50,668 nucleotides of DNA from Gammaproteobacteria bacterium. Its GTDB lineage: Bacteria; Pseudomonadota; Gammaproteobacteria; Arenicellales; Arenicellaceae. Below, in pieces: positions 36,040 through 44,634 of this stretch (position 1 is its first letter; every line of letters begins with the position of its first letter). Where the stretch lies: contig JAFMHC010000010.1 of the NCBI GenBank assembly GCA_017854775.1, forward strand, positions 1 through 50,668, read 5' to 3'. Made by a program: the position numbers and the translations under genes. The notes beneath the pieces were generated by a model, which saw only the letters and a program-made list of their open reading frames with translations, searched no databases and was not told where the DNA came from.

Positions 36040-36073
36040 ATCAACTGAAAGCTAGTAGTAGCTTTCAGTTGAT
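36040..36073 (-). terminator. Terminator built from the last codons of the b-type cytochrome gene
   Basis: Perfect 15-bp inverted repeat (ATCAACTGAAAGCTA and its complement) with a 4-base loop. On the minus strand it is followed by TTTTTC. The right arm lies within the coding sequence (codons for I-S-T-E-S), and the stop codon lies in the stem/loop region. It also sits 14 bases after the cytochrome c' stop on the other strand, where no T-run follows. Confidence 0.8.
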
Positions 36074-36783
36074 ATAGGCACCAAGTGTAAAAACGCGGTG
36101 GCTAAATAGTAAACCAAAATAGCACAAAGAATAATCACCGCGAGCGCTAGTAATCGGCTGGCTATTCGTGACTCTGGGAGAGTATTACCTTCGTGTATTT
36201 CTTTATTGCCACTCAGCATTGCGCTGGTCAAAGGCTCACTCTTAATTATTTTGTAGTAAATAATAGCCAATACATGCAGGCCGATAACGGCAAACACGGC
36301 ATTACTGTTTAGCAAATGGAGTTCACTCGTCAGGGCAATCGTCTCGGCACTAATTAAACCGCTCAGCGGGCCGAAGAAATAGTCATCGCTGCTGAACAAG
36401 CCCAGTATCGATTGAGCCAATAAGGCGCCGATCATTATTATCACTGAGACACCGCCAAGCGGATTGTGTCCAAGATACCGTTTGGCCGATTTAGATCGCG
36501 ACTTAGATCCAACCTTAGATCCCGACTTAAATCCCAAGGTTTTGCTGTAGGATAATAGTACTGAAGGCGAATAGATAAATGACTTAAACCTTGAATGCTG
36601 AGAACCGACAAAGCCCCACACCAACCGAAACAGCAACAGCGTTAGCACCACATAACCCGAGTAAAAGTGATGTTGCATATTCTCAAGCACTTCTATGCTA
36701 AGCCAAGAATAAAATACAGCCACAACTAAGCACCAGTGAAATAGACGCGTCGGTAAATCCCAAATTAGTATAAATTTTTTCAT
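36052..36783 (-). CDS. Cytochrome b561-like membrane protein
   Basis: 243-residue di-heme b-type cytochrome of the bacterial b561/Ni-Fe-hydrogenase-b family: IWDLPTRLFHWCLVVAVFYSW (first His ligand region), a second helix with QHHFYSGYVVLTLLLFRLVWGFVG, and later HLLNSNAVFAVIGLHVLAIIYYK. It passes electrons from quinone to periplasmic acceptors, plausibly the adjacent cytochrome c'. A cytoplasmic loop (GFKS-GSKV-GSKS-RSKS) comes from four 12-bp tandem units. It is convergent with the cytochrome c' gene and has its own terminator inside the 3' end. Confidence 0.87.
   Translation of the reverse strand: MKKFILIWDLPTRLFHWCLVVAVFYSWLSIEVLENMQHHFYSGYVVLTLLLFRLVWGFVGSQHSRFKSFIYSPSVLLSYSKTLGFKSGSKVGSKSRSKSAKRYLGHNPLGGVSVIIMIGALLAQSILGLFSSDDYFFGPLSGLISAETIALTSELHLLNSNAVFAVIGLHVLAIIYYKIIKSEPLTSAMLSGNKEIHEGNTLPESRIASRLLALAVIILCAILVYYLATAFLHLVPISTESYY
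36487..36534. repeat. In-frame 12-bp tandem repeat x4
   Basis: On the minus strand GGATTTAAGTCG, GGATCTAAGGTT, GGATCTAAGTCG and CGATCTAAATCG, encoding GFKS-GSKV-GSKS-RSKS in a loop of the b-type cytochrome. Confidence 0.88.
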
Positions 36784-36892
36784 TGTTTAGAATTAAAACC
36801 CGCCACCGTCAAACAGATTGAGCTCAACAATGGCTTTGAAACATTAGCTCTGGTTGGATAAAGACCTCCAGTTTCACCTGCCTACAATACTA

Positions 36893-36950
36893 TTATTAAG
36901 CCGATAGATGGCGCAAGGCTGTTATTAATCCGATAGCTGGCGTAAAGCGG
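36893..36950. repeat. 29-bp imperfect tandem duplication at the ACT gene 3' end
   Basis: Units 36893-36921 and 36922-36950 match at 24 of 29 positions. The right unit contains the last codons and stop of the ACT-domain gene; the left unit is a decayed copy beyond the stop that could still encode a similar L-R-x-L-S ending with its own stop. Confidence 0.85.
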
Positions 36951-37323
36951 CCATCGCTTGATGTGCATCGGCTGAGTGAACGAAAATGTGATCGTGAAAG
37001 TAACCCGCGATCACGTTTGCGCTTATTCCGTACTCAGTAAGTTTGTCTGAAAATGCAGCGGTAAGCCCGACAGCATCAAGGCTTGAATGGACTTCTAGTG
37101 TAATACCCGCATAACTAGACTGGTATTCAAAACCATGCTTATCAGCCTGTGTTTTTTCGACAACCAGAGTGAGCCCTTCACCTTCGGCAATCGATGCAAC
37201 GGGCTTAAGGTTAGCGTGGTCGCCGTAAACCGCATCAGGGAACGACAAAAAGACAAACTCACCCGTCATCAGTATCGGTGACATAGTCGCCAATAGCTTG
37301 GCTAAATTAGTTTCACCTGTCAT
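36925..37323 (-). CDS. ACT-domain protein (COG3602/DUF2241 type)
   Basis: 132-residue small protein of the COG3602 family: LAKLLATMSPILMTGEFVFLSFP at the N-terminus and the C-terminal ACT half with ITLEVHSSLDAVGLTAAFSD and AGYFHDHIFV. ACT domains usually bind amino acids to regulate enzymes. No partner is evident here and the function of the family is unknown. It lies 48 bases downstream of gpsA on the same strand and is probably in its operon. The 3' end is tandemly duplicated. Confidence 0.85.
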   Translation of the reverse strand: MTGETNLAKLLATMSPILMTGEFVFLSFPDAVYGDHANLKPVASIAEGEGLTLVVEKTQADKHGFEYQSSYAGITLEVHSSLDAVGLTAAFSDKLTEYGISANVIAGYFHDHIFVHSADAHQAMAALRQLSD

Positions 37324-37371
37324 GTTTACTAAGTCGAGATAGTTGATCTGTTGAAAATAATATTAAGCCGT

Positions 37372-38376
37372 CTAATCAGGATCTATTTCAGCACCAACCC
37401 GGCGCTTCAATAATCCAAAAAAGGCTTCTTCAGCGGTGCGCCTGCCAGCGATTACTTCGTGTACATCTTGCGCGATTGGCATTTCAATTCCAAATTTTTC
37501 AGCTAGCTTAATAACAGTAGGCGCACTTTTCACACCTTCGGCAACCATTACCATCTGCTCTATAATCTCGTCAATATGAAGGCCCTTGCCTAGCTCAACC
37601 CCAACATGATGGTTACGGCTTTGTGGGCTAATACAGGTTGCTAGCATGTCGCCCATACCGGTAAGGCCCGAGAACGTTTCAGCACGTCCACCTAAGGCGA
37701 CGCCTAAACGAGTAATCTCAGCTAAGCCCCGAGTGATCAGCGCCGAGCGGGTATTGTCACCAGCCCCCAAGCCGATGCCCATGCCGACCGCAATCGCGAT
37801 GATGTTTTTTAGCACGCCACCTAACTCACAACCGACAACATCGCTATTGGTATAAACGCGAAACACGCCGCTGTTAAAAACTTTCTGAAGCTCTTTAACA
37901 ATTATTTCGTCTTCCATGGCAATAACGCTGGCGGCTGCCTGCCCGGCCATGATCTCACGCGCCAAGTTTGGGCCCATCAAAACGCCGACCGGGTGACCTG
38001 GCAATTCGGCTTCGATAATCTGCGTCATGCGCAAGTCTGAGCCATGCTCGAGGCCCTTGGTCAGACTCACAATTGGCACCCAAGGCCGAAGATGAGGCCG
38101 AACGTCGCGCAACACGTCACGAAACGAGTTTGACGGCACACCCATGATTAATACATCGGCGTTAGCGACAACGTCTTCTATGTTTTCATGCGCAATCAAA
38201 TTTTTAGGCAGCTTTGCGCCAGGTAAATATTTTTCGTTGGTATGTTTGTTATTGATTTCTTTAACTGTGTCAGCGCTGCGAGCCCAAAGCGAAATGTCAG
38301 TATTGTGCGCCACTATGGAAGCCACTGTAGTGCCCCAAGAGCCACCGCCGAGTAAGCCGACTTGTAATTTTCGCAT
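37372..38376 (-). CDS. gpsA: Glycerol-3-phosphate dehydrogenase [NAD(P)+]
   Basis: Makes sn-glycerol-3-phosphate from dihydroxyacetone phosphate for glycerolipid synthesis. 334 residues from ATG 38376, which has GAGAAG upstream; the frame extends to a TTG 24 bases earlier. The Rossmann motif is GLLGGGSWGTTVA. Others: SLTKGLEHGS, GPNLAREIM, the catalytic-Lys segment GVLKNIIAIAVGMGIGLG, NTRSALITRGLAEI and GLTGMGDMLATC. It follows plsB (73 bases) and so sits next to the enzyme that uses its product. Confidence 0.96.
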   Translation of the reverse strand: MRKLQVGLLGGGSWGTTVASIVAHNTDISLWARSADTVKEINNKHTNEKYLPGAKLPKNLIAHENIEDVVANADVLIMGVPSNSFRDVLRDVRPHLRPWVPIVSLTKGLEHGSDLRMTQIIEAELPGHPVGVLMGPNLAREIMAGQAAASVIAMEDEIIVKELQKVFNSGVFRVYTNSDVVGCELGGVLKNIIAIAVGMGIGLGAGDNTRSALITRGLAEITRLGVALGGRAETFSGLTGMGDMLATCISPQSRNHHVGVELGKGLHIDEIIEQMVMVAEGVKSAPTVIKLAEKFGIEMPIAQDVHEVIAGRRTAEEAFFGLLKRRVGAEIDPD

Positions 38377-38473
38377 TCCACTTCTCTTTTTGCTAATCAA
38401 TTGAGTTCCTCCGCTGTTTTTATATTACTGAGTTAAATTCCTCAGTTTAATTATAGTGCTGGTTCGATTAACC

Positions 38474-40783
38474 CTAAAACTCTAAATCGTTGGGCATTGC
38501 CATTGCTCGAATTTGCTCTAATCGATGAGACAATATTCGCAGCTCTTGACTGACTTTTTTGCGGCGCTCAACAATATCGTCGCCAGCGGCTTCCACTAGG
38601 CCATAACTATCAAGTAATTTGTAGCCGTTCTTAAACAATATCTCGCCAAGAGATGCTTTACTGCTTATTCGTCGTTGCAAATACGCTTGCCGACCATACT
38701 TAAACGCAGCAACCACCAAGGCCTTTTCGTCTAAGCTCTCCTCAGGGCCGAGACTAGCAATTACATCAGCCACTATTCGGTAAGATTCAATATACGGCTT
38801 TAAAGTACTGTGTGCCACCAAAGGCTTCATATTACGCAGCATGTTGAGTACATAGACCCGATCTGACATTTGCAATTCCCAGTCAGTGTCGTAATGGCTC
38901 AACTCTCGTTTGATACTCTCATGAAATTGATCAGTCGGCTCATAGAAAAATTCAAACTTAAACATGTCTTTGAGTCTATCGGCGGCTCGCCAAAATGCCT
39001 GCAATGGATCATCTAAATTATTAGCCGCTTCAACCAAACTAAGTTCGGCAATCGCTTTAGCGATGAAGTGATGAACGATCGTGTTTCGATAATAACCAGC
39101 GATCGCATGCTGACGGGCTGGCACCGCGTACACCGTTTCCGGGCCTTCGTCGTAGCGATTGATCAGTTTAGAGTTGACCATATTGTTAATCAATTCTTGC
39201 ATATGTTCGTTATTACCATCATCAAAATCGCTGGTAAAACGGATATCTCGCCCCTTAGACCATTCGCGCAAAGCCCTCATATTATCTTGTAATTCTTGAA
39301 TAGTTTGCGCTCTCGGAGCAGCGCCCAACAATGATAAAGACATCAACGAGGTTAACGTAATCGGCGTAACTCGGTTAGCTTCTACACCGATCTGGAATGC
39401 GGTTTTTTGCAGCGCCAAGGGGTCATCATTAAAGCTTGATTTCTTAACTACGACCGGCTCGCCGAAATCGATATAGATTCGCCCTAGAGGTTGGCGCATA
39501 CGGCGTAAGTAGGAGACGAACCAGCTTAGAGACTCGGGGCGTTTAATCGCCCCACTTTGCTCGGCGGCATAGTCTTTTACGTCATTGATCATATCGTAGT
39601 TAATAGCCACGGGGATTAAGTGCAGATCATCCGCACTGGACTCTTGCATCGCATCCATTACGTACTTCAGCATGCCATATCGCGGCGGCATTAACTTACC
39701 AACGCGTGAACGCGTGCCTTCAAAGGACCAGGTCAACGGAAAACGTTTTTCTAATAAATAGGCCAGGTATTGTCTGAGAACCAACTTATAAAGCGGGTTA
39801 TCTTGGAACGTACGCCGAATAAAAATCGCCCCCGATCGCCTGGCCAAGAAGCCAACACCGCCGAACGCCATATTAATGCCACCCATGGTATGCGGTGGCG
39901 GGAAGTCATTTTCAAACAAAACAGACTGCACAGTGATGCCGTCCATATGCGTTTTATGTGTCCATAATAGCGCAGAAGGATGCTCCCTAACGATCGAACG
40001 ATAGCGCTCGAGTTTTTCGATATCGATGACAACTTTGTTCTCGTAACCAAGCGAAATAACCCAACGATAAAACGCGCCAGCAACGTCTTGCCAAAAATTA
40101 TGTGGTAGCGCCACTAGTTCTTTGAAATATGGCTCGGCTTTTGCGCGCAACTGTTGTTCGCTCTCACCAGTTTCAGCTACGATTTCTAACAAACCAGCTT
40201 TGTAGCGATCACTTGCACGAACCTGTTTGGAGACAAGTCGAGGTACCTTGTAGCGACCGCCACGTAAGCGACGCTCGGCTACTTCAAGCGCCAAACTTGC
40301 CTGCTCAGCGACATAGTCAGCTAAGTTGCTATCAACTGCCGAAATCTTACGTCGCTGCGTATATCGCTCGGACAAATCACCGACAGTGGCATGTTTCCCC
40401 ATGATACATATCGCCCTTGCGGGTTCAGAATCTAATATACGTTGGGCCTTATTTTTACTCGGCCGACGCGGATTACCGCGTAATAAGTCGCGAAAACGTG
40501 GTTTGTCATTAATCTCATCAAGCGAGGTTTTCCAGACAACCCGAACAGGCACGACTAAGGTATCGTCATCAACCTGCAAGGCCATCTGCAGGCCTTTAGT
40601 AGGTATATTTTCCGGGTCGTATGCGATGGGCACAAGGCAATGGCTGACTGAGCCGGTAAAACCAATTTCTGCTTTAGTATTGTTAAGCCATTGGAGCAGC
40701 AATCGCTCCTCTACGTCGTGTACTGCATCAATAATGAAGAGTACTCTTTCTGAGTCGATTAGCGTCCATGGATTAGTGATCAT
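38474..40783 (-). CDS. plsB: Glycerol-3-phosphate 1-O-acyltransferase
   Basis: First acylation of glycerol-3-phosphate, membrane-associated. 769 residues, compared with about 807 in E. coli. The four acyltransferase blocks are intact: HKTHMDG (H-x4-D), GGINMAFGGVGFLARRSGAIFIRRTF-type block II with the FIRRTF end, FEGTRSRVGKLMPPRYG, and LIPVAINYD. Block III reads EGTRSR, where E. coli has GGRSR. The wording PPRYG recalls my memory of actinobacterial PlsB2. The gene starts 11 bases after the HAD-PlsC fusion gene and is followed by gpsA, forming a glycerolipid operon. Confidence 0.94.
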   Translation of the reverse strand: MITNPWTLIDSERVLFIIDAVHDVEERLLLQWLNNTKAEIGFTGSVSHCLVPIAYDPENIPTKGLQMALQVDDDTLVVPVRVVWKTSLDEINDKPRFRDLLRGNPRRPSKNKAQRILDSEPARAICIMGKHATVGDLSERYTQRRKISAVDSNLADYVAEQASLALEVAERRLRGGRYKVPRLVSKQVRASDRYKAGLLEIVAETGESEQQLRAKAEPYFKELVALPHNFWQDVAGAFYRWVISLGYENKVVIDIEKLERYRSIVREHPSALLWTHKTHMDGITVQSVLFENDFPPPHTMGGINMAFGGVGFLARRSGAIFIRRTFQDNPLYKLVLRQYLAYLLEKRFPLTWSFEGTRSRVGKLMPPRYGMLKYVMDAMQESSADDLHLIPVAINYDMINDVKDYAAEQSGAIKRPESLSWFVSYLRRMRQPLGRIYIDFGEPVVVKKSSFNDDPLALQKTAFQIGVEANRVTPITLTSLMSLSLLGAAPRAQTIQELQDNMRALREWSKGRDIRFTSDFDDGNNEHMQELINNMVNSKLINRYDEGPETVYAVPARQHAIAGYYRNTIVHHFIAKAIAELSLVEAANNLDDPLQAFWRAADRLKDMFKFEFFYEPTDQFHESIKRELSHYDTDWELQMSDRVYVLNMLRNMKPLVAHSTLKPYIESYRIVADVIASLGPEESLDEKALVVAAFKYGRQAYLQRRISSKASLGEILFKNGYKLLDSYGLVEAAGDDIVERRKKVSQELRILSHRLEQIRAMAMPNDLEF

Positions 40784-40794
40784 TTTTTCTTTTT

Positions 40795-41145
40795 TTAATT
40801 ATCTAATGTTCTGGCTGAAACTTTCGCGGCACTAACTTTACGAGACCGCCTGCGAGGCGCTGTCGTTGGCTTCGCCGTGCTAGTCTTTGGCCCTGTTTGA
40901 CTTGCCTTTTTTGCGCCATTAACAGCTTTCTTAGAAGCCGCTGGTTTCATCGTTGCTGGTTTCTTTGCCTCGGGTTTCTTTATCTCGGGCTTCTTTATCT
41001 CGGCTTTGGTCGTCGGGCTAGCTAGTTTTTTAGCCGCAGCGCTTATTTTCGACACCGTACTGGTTTTCTTTGCTCGTTTGGCCGCGGCAACTTCTTTGCG
41101 TTTTAAATTTTTTAATCGCTCTTCAGTGGTTTTTCGCTCCTGATC
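40795..41145 (-). other. Lysine-rich H1-like tail segment of the HAD-PlsC protein
   Basis: About 116 codons with 26 Lys and several Arg (PRRRSRK near the end), in AAAK/KKP repeats like those of histone H1, AlgP or the phasin PhaF. It is not part of either enzyme domain. Confidence 0.85.
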
Positions 41146-42585
41146 CGAAATTTGAAAGCGCATCTGATCTAGCTCTTCTAAGAACATATCGCGAACCGCC
41201 TCAACGTGCTGATTCATCGTCGCACCTCTCCACTGAGATGTATCAACCGCCGGTAGTACTGTTACCTTGACAGTTGCGGGCCTGAAAACGTATTGCCCTC
41301 TCGGCGCGACATCAATCGCGTTGTGAATCACAATCGGCACAATTGGCACACCGGCTTGCATGGCTAGATGAAACGCACCTTTTTTGAAGCGTCCCAAATG
41401 AGTTGAGGTAGACCTGGTTCCTTCAGGCGCAACACAGACACTACGACCCTCTTTTTGCAAAACGTCGACCAAAGGTTTCATTGCCTCAAGCGCTGATGCT
41501 GCGTTTTCACGGTCTATTAACACTGTACCGCCAATCTGCATCAGCTTACCTAAGATCGGCACATTGCCGATTTCTTTCTTACCAATGCCAGCTAAGTCGC
41601 GCCGCAATAGTGCCGGTAGAATAATCACATCAGCTTGGCTTTGGTGGTTAAACACAAACACACATGGCCGATTGGCCCAAGCGTTCTCTTCGCCCTCGAC
41701 GTCAAGTTCAATACCGGTTAAGGCGCAAGCCGTATCGGCAAATAGCGAGGTGGAAAAGTTTCTAGATTTATTTAACGAACCGGTTAACGCATAAATAGGT
41801 AACCCAGCGGCAAATGACGTCAGCATACTCATCTGCGTAGCGGCCGTTTTAAGATAATCAAAAACTGATGCGTTGCCGCGGCTATTAAAGTCTTGCACCG
41901 GCCAACCGCGCCCGCAAGCGATACGACGCAAGCGTTTATTTGGATTCAGTGGCCGAGGGTTACCGACAAATTCTAATAGTTGAATATCTTCATCGCTGTC
42001 TGAGTAGAAATAACTCTGACTGATATCAACGTCGCACTGCTCCGCTAGCTGCTCGGCGGCGTCAACCTTGCCCATGCCGTAACAGGTGGGCTTAACTACC
42101 GAGCCTGTAAACTTGCCGTCAATAATCTCAAGGTTCGAACATTTTACATGCTCAATTCCGAGATCTCGAGCCGCGGGCATAACTTGATAAGGGGTCGCGG
42201 CAGTCACTAAGGCGACCGTATGCCCCTTCTTTAAGTGCGCCTCAATCAAGGCCCTTGTTTCAGGATAAATAAGCTTGGCAATATGTTTGGTGTATAGCTT
42301 TTCAGCGAATTCTAAGTAGTCTTCTTCTGAGATGCCACGTAGGTATTGCGAGGCAATTGTCATCATTGCAGAGAAGCCCATATTACCCATTCCAAACTGG
42401 GTCATAGTCTTAGTCAGCTCGAGTAATTGCCGAGGCGAAACGTCACCGCGTTTAATTTGCTCGCGCAAATAGGTGGTCGCCGAGTAGCCGTAAATTACGG
42501 TGCCGTCAAAGTCAAAAAACGCACCTACCTGAGGGCCGTCGGGTAGTGCATCAACTTCTTTTGTAACTTTGCTGTATAAATCCAT
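40795..42585 (-). CDS. HAD-IB phosphatase / 1-acylglycerol-3-phosphate acyltransferase fusion with histone-H1-like tail
   Basis: 596-residue bifunctional protein. Residues ~15-230 are an HAD-IB (SerB-like) domain with motif I FFDFDGTV, the TAATPY region for motif II and YFYSDSDEDI for motif III. Residues ~250-460 are a PlsC-type acyltransferase with NHQSQAD (H-x4-D), GKKEIGNVPILGKLM and APEGTRS. From about residue 481 the C-terminus is a disordered tail of ~116 residues with 26 lysines, many Ala and Pro, and repeats such as IKKPEIKKPEAKKP. The same fusion without such a tail is known from M. tuberculosis plsC (Rv2483c). It would form phosphatidic acid; the HAD domain may dephosphorylate lyso- or phosphatidic acid (inference). 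First gene of the plsC-plsB-gpsA-ACT run. Confidence 0.92.
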   Translation of the reverse strand: MDLYSKVTKEVDALPDGPQVGAFFDFDGTVIYGYSATTYLREQIKRGDVSPRQLLELTKTMTQFGMGNMGFSAMMTIASQYLRGISEEDYLEFAEKLYTKHIAKLIYPETRALIEAHLKKGHTVALVTAATPYQVMPAARDLGIEHVKCSNLEIIDGKFTGSVVKPTCYGMGKVDAAEQLAEQCDVDISQSYFYSDSDEDIQLLEFVGNPRPLNPNKRLRRIACGRGWPVQDFNSRGNASVFDYLKTAATQMSMLTSFAAGLPIYALTGSLNKSRNFSTSLFADTACALTGIELDVEGEENAWANRPCVFVFNHQSQADVIILPALLRRDLAGIGKKEIGNVPILGKLMQIGGTVLIDRENAASALEAMKPLVDVLQKEGRSVCVAPEGTRSTSTHLGRFKKGAFHLAMQAGVPIVPIVIHNAIDVAPRGQYVFRPATVKVTVLPAVDTSQWRGATMNQHVEAVRDMFLEELDQMRFQISDQERKTTEERLKNLKRKEVAAAKRAKKTSTVSKISAAAKKLASPTTKAEIKKPEIKKPEAKKPATMKPAASKKAVNGAKKASQTGPKTSTAKPTTAPRRRSRKVSAAKVSARTLDN

Positions 42586-42903
42586 GAAAGCACTCAGTGC
42601 GCGTATCTAAATTAGGGAAGCCAAGACTTGGACAGATCGTAAAGTTTATCCATAGAATGGTATTATTGCTTCCGACCAATACTACCGCAACGCCCACTAT
42701 TTACAAGAAAGACCTAAGCCAGTCTGAGATATTTACAGCATTCACCAAAGAAAAGTCTCAAAGCTAACTCGAGAATAGTCTAAAGTCGCTTGCTAGGTGA
42801 TAAAAATGGGGCTCAACTCGCATCTACACTGTTCGTGGATACGGTTTTTGGAGTAAGATTATCGCACCACGGCTTCAAGCCTCACCATAATTGTAGAACA
42901 CTC
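42586..42903. other. Divergent regulatory region of the storage-lipid genes
   Basis: About 318 bases between the HAD-PlsC gene (minus) and the WS/DGAT gene (plus), so it must hold both promoters. The plus-strand frame stays open back to a TTG at 42790, but that extension does not resemble the family N-terminus. I found no convincing operator or -35/-10 pair. Confidence 0.45.
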
Positions 42904-44580
42904 ATGCAGCAGCTATCGGCCCAAGACGCGCAATTTCTTTACATGGAAACTAATAAGAGCCTTTCACAGGTTACTTCAGTTGCTATTTTTGACCCCTCGA
43001 CAGCACCAGGAGGCACGGTTAGATTTAAACAGATTATTGAACATGTTCGTAGCCGCGTTCACACCTCGCCCATCTATAAGCGCCGCATCTATCATGTGCC
43101 GTTAGAACTCGACTATCCCTATTGGATAGACGATGAACATTTTGATATCGAGTATCACATTAATCATGGCCGCTTACCTCACCCTGCAGATTGGCGACAG
43201 CTTTGCATTCATTTAGCGCGTTTCCATTCTCGGCCATTGGACATGCAGCGGGCGCCATGGGAGATGTATGTTATCGAAGGCATCGACAATGTGCCTGGTA
43301 TTCCCAAAGGAAGCTACGCAATTGCCACTAAAATTCACCACGCAGCGGCCGACGGCATGGCGATTGTAAACTTCTTCGGAGGTTTGATGGACATTGACCT
43401 GAAAGGCACCCCAGTGATGCCAATGAAGCAGCGGGTCACATCGGCGCGCAGCGAGAAGCCAACGCCGTTTCAAATGTCTGCTCGAGGCTTATTTAATAGT
43501 TTGCGTTCCCCCGTCAAGGTCGCCGAGTCACTCATGAAGTATGCACCAAGCATGGTGCAAACGGCCAAGAAAAGATTCAGCGATAAACAGCGCGAAGCAA
43601 AATCTACGGTGCCGTTAACCCGCTTCAATCTTGAGACATCGCCCCACCGCGTGTTTGACTCAACCGCATTTTCGCTTGCCGATTTCAAGCCGATTAGAGG
43701 GCTAGTCAAAGGCGCGACCATTAACGATATTGTACTGGCGGTTTGTTCCGGCGCGCTGCGTAAGTATTTGGGCCACCACAAAGAGCTGCCGAATGAAAGT
43801 TTGCGCTCATTTGTTCCGGTCAATGTCCGTGCGCCAAAGGGTAGCCTACAAGATACCCAACAACCGGGTAATAACATCAGCACCATGTCACCGCTGCTGC
43901 ACACCAATATTGCAGACCCAGTGGCCCGTCTGACAGCGATACATGCCGAAACTAAAGAGCATAAAGCGGCTCGCAGTGGTATTTCAGCAAGACTTATGAC
44001 CGATGTGACCCGACACATCCCCGCGAGTACGCAACTACTAGCGGCACGTTTAATGATGCGCTCTGAAATGGCCGGTCGCATGACTAATGTCTGTATCTCC
44101 AATGTGCCCGGCCCGCAAGTGCCGGTTTATATGAATGGCGCAAGGTTAGTCACGCAAATGGGCTTAGGTCCGTTATCGGATCGTATGGGTCTGTTCATTG
44201 CGGTAACCAGCCAAAACGGCAACATATCGTTTAGCGCAACGTCATGTAGACGCACCATGCCAGATGTCGATTTCTTTATGCAATGTATGCGCGAAAGCTT
44301 CCATGAACTGCAAGCTGCGGCGATGGAATTGGCCTCAAAGCCGATTATTAAAAAGACCGCAAAGAAAAAAACAGCAGCAAAAAAAGCTAGCTCGAAGAAA
44401 GCCACAGTAAAAAAAGAGCCGATTAAAAAAGGCGTCAGCAAAAAGCGAGTGTCGAAAAAAAAGGCAACTAAAAAAGTAGCTAAAAAGGCCACTGGGAACG
44501 CAACTAAAAGCCCAACTAATAGCGCAGCTGAAAGCCCAACTGAAAGCGTAACTAAGATTTCGGCCAATAAGCCCTCATAA
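42904..44580 (+). CDS. Wax ester synthase/diacylglycerol acyltransferase with histone-H1-like tail
   Basis: Terminal enzyme of triacylglycerol or wax-ester synthesis, using acyl-CoA and diacylglycerol or fatty alcohol. 558 residues from ATG 42904, where the sequence MQQLSAQDAQFLYME matches the family start. The active-site motif HHAAADG (H-H-x3-D-G) is intact near residue 139, and the C-terminal half has NDIVLAVCSGALRKYL and SNVPGPQVPVYMNGARL. After residue ~479 comes an 80-residue tail with 26 lysines in KK/KKA/KKT clusters, ending in Ser/Thr/Pro-rich repeats; WS/DGATs usually stop before such a tail. It is divergent from the HAD-PlsC gene, whose product has a similar tail. The ribosome-binding site is weak. 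Confidence 0.93.
   Translation: MQQLSAQDAQFLYMETNKSLSQVTSVAIFDPSTAPGGTVRFKQIIEHVRSRVHTSPIYKRRIYHVPLELDYPYWIDDEHFDIEYHINHGRLPHPADWRQLCIHLARFHSRPLDMQRAPWEMYVIEGIDNVPGIPKGSYAIATKIHHAAADGMAIVNFFGGLMDIDLKGTPVMPMKQRVTSARSEKPTPFQMSARGLFNSLRSPVKVAESLMKYAPSMVQTAKKRFSDKQREAKSTVPLTRFNLETSPHRVFDSTAFSLADFKPIRGLVKGATINDIVLAVCSGALRKYLGHHKELPNESLRSFVPVNVRAPKGSLQDTQQPGNNISTMSPLLHTNIADPVARLTAIHAETKEHKAARSGISARLMTDVTRHIPASTQLLAARLMMRSEMAGRMTNVCISNVPGPQVPVYMNGARLVTQMGLGPLSDRMGLFIAVTSQNGNISFSATSCRRTMPDVDFFMQCMRESFHELQAAAMELASKPIIKKTAKKKTAAKKASSKKATVKKEPIKKGVSKKRVSKKKATKKVAKKATGNATKSPTNSAAESPTESVTKISANKPS
44338..44580 (+). other. Lysine-rich H1-like tail segment of WS/DGAT
   Basis: Eighty codons, 26 of them Lys, starting KPIIKKTAKKKTAAKKASSK. 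The DNA is A-rich and repetitive (runs of AAA codons), in contrast to the rest of the gene. Compare the tail at 40795-41145 in the divergent gene. Confidence 0.85.
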
Positions 44581-44634
44581 ATACGCTCGAATACTGCACT
44601 ACGCTCAACACCTCAAATTATAAAGGTAGCAACA

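Noticed and set aside
42790-42903. TTG-initiated extension of the WS/DGAT
   Set aside because: The extension does not resemble the family, whose N-terminus starts at the ATG at 42904. Similar TTG/GTG extensions of argB, gpsA, modA, the permease, the OYE and PhzF genes were rejected for the same reason.
43470-44102. 210-codon minus-strand frame inside the WS/DGAT gene
   Set aside because: Shadow frame: the opposite strand encodes a clear WS/DGAT with the HHxxxDG motif.
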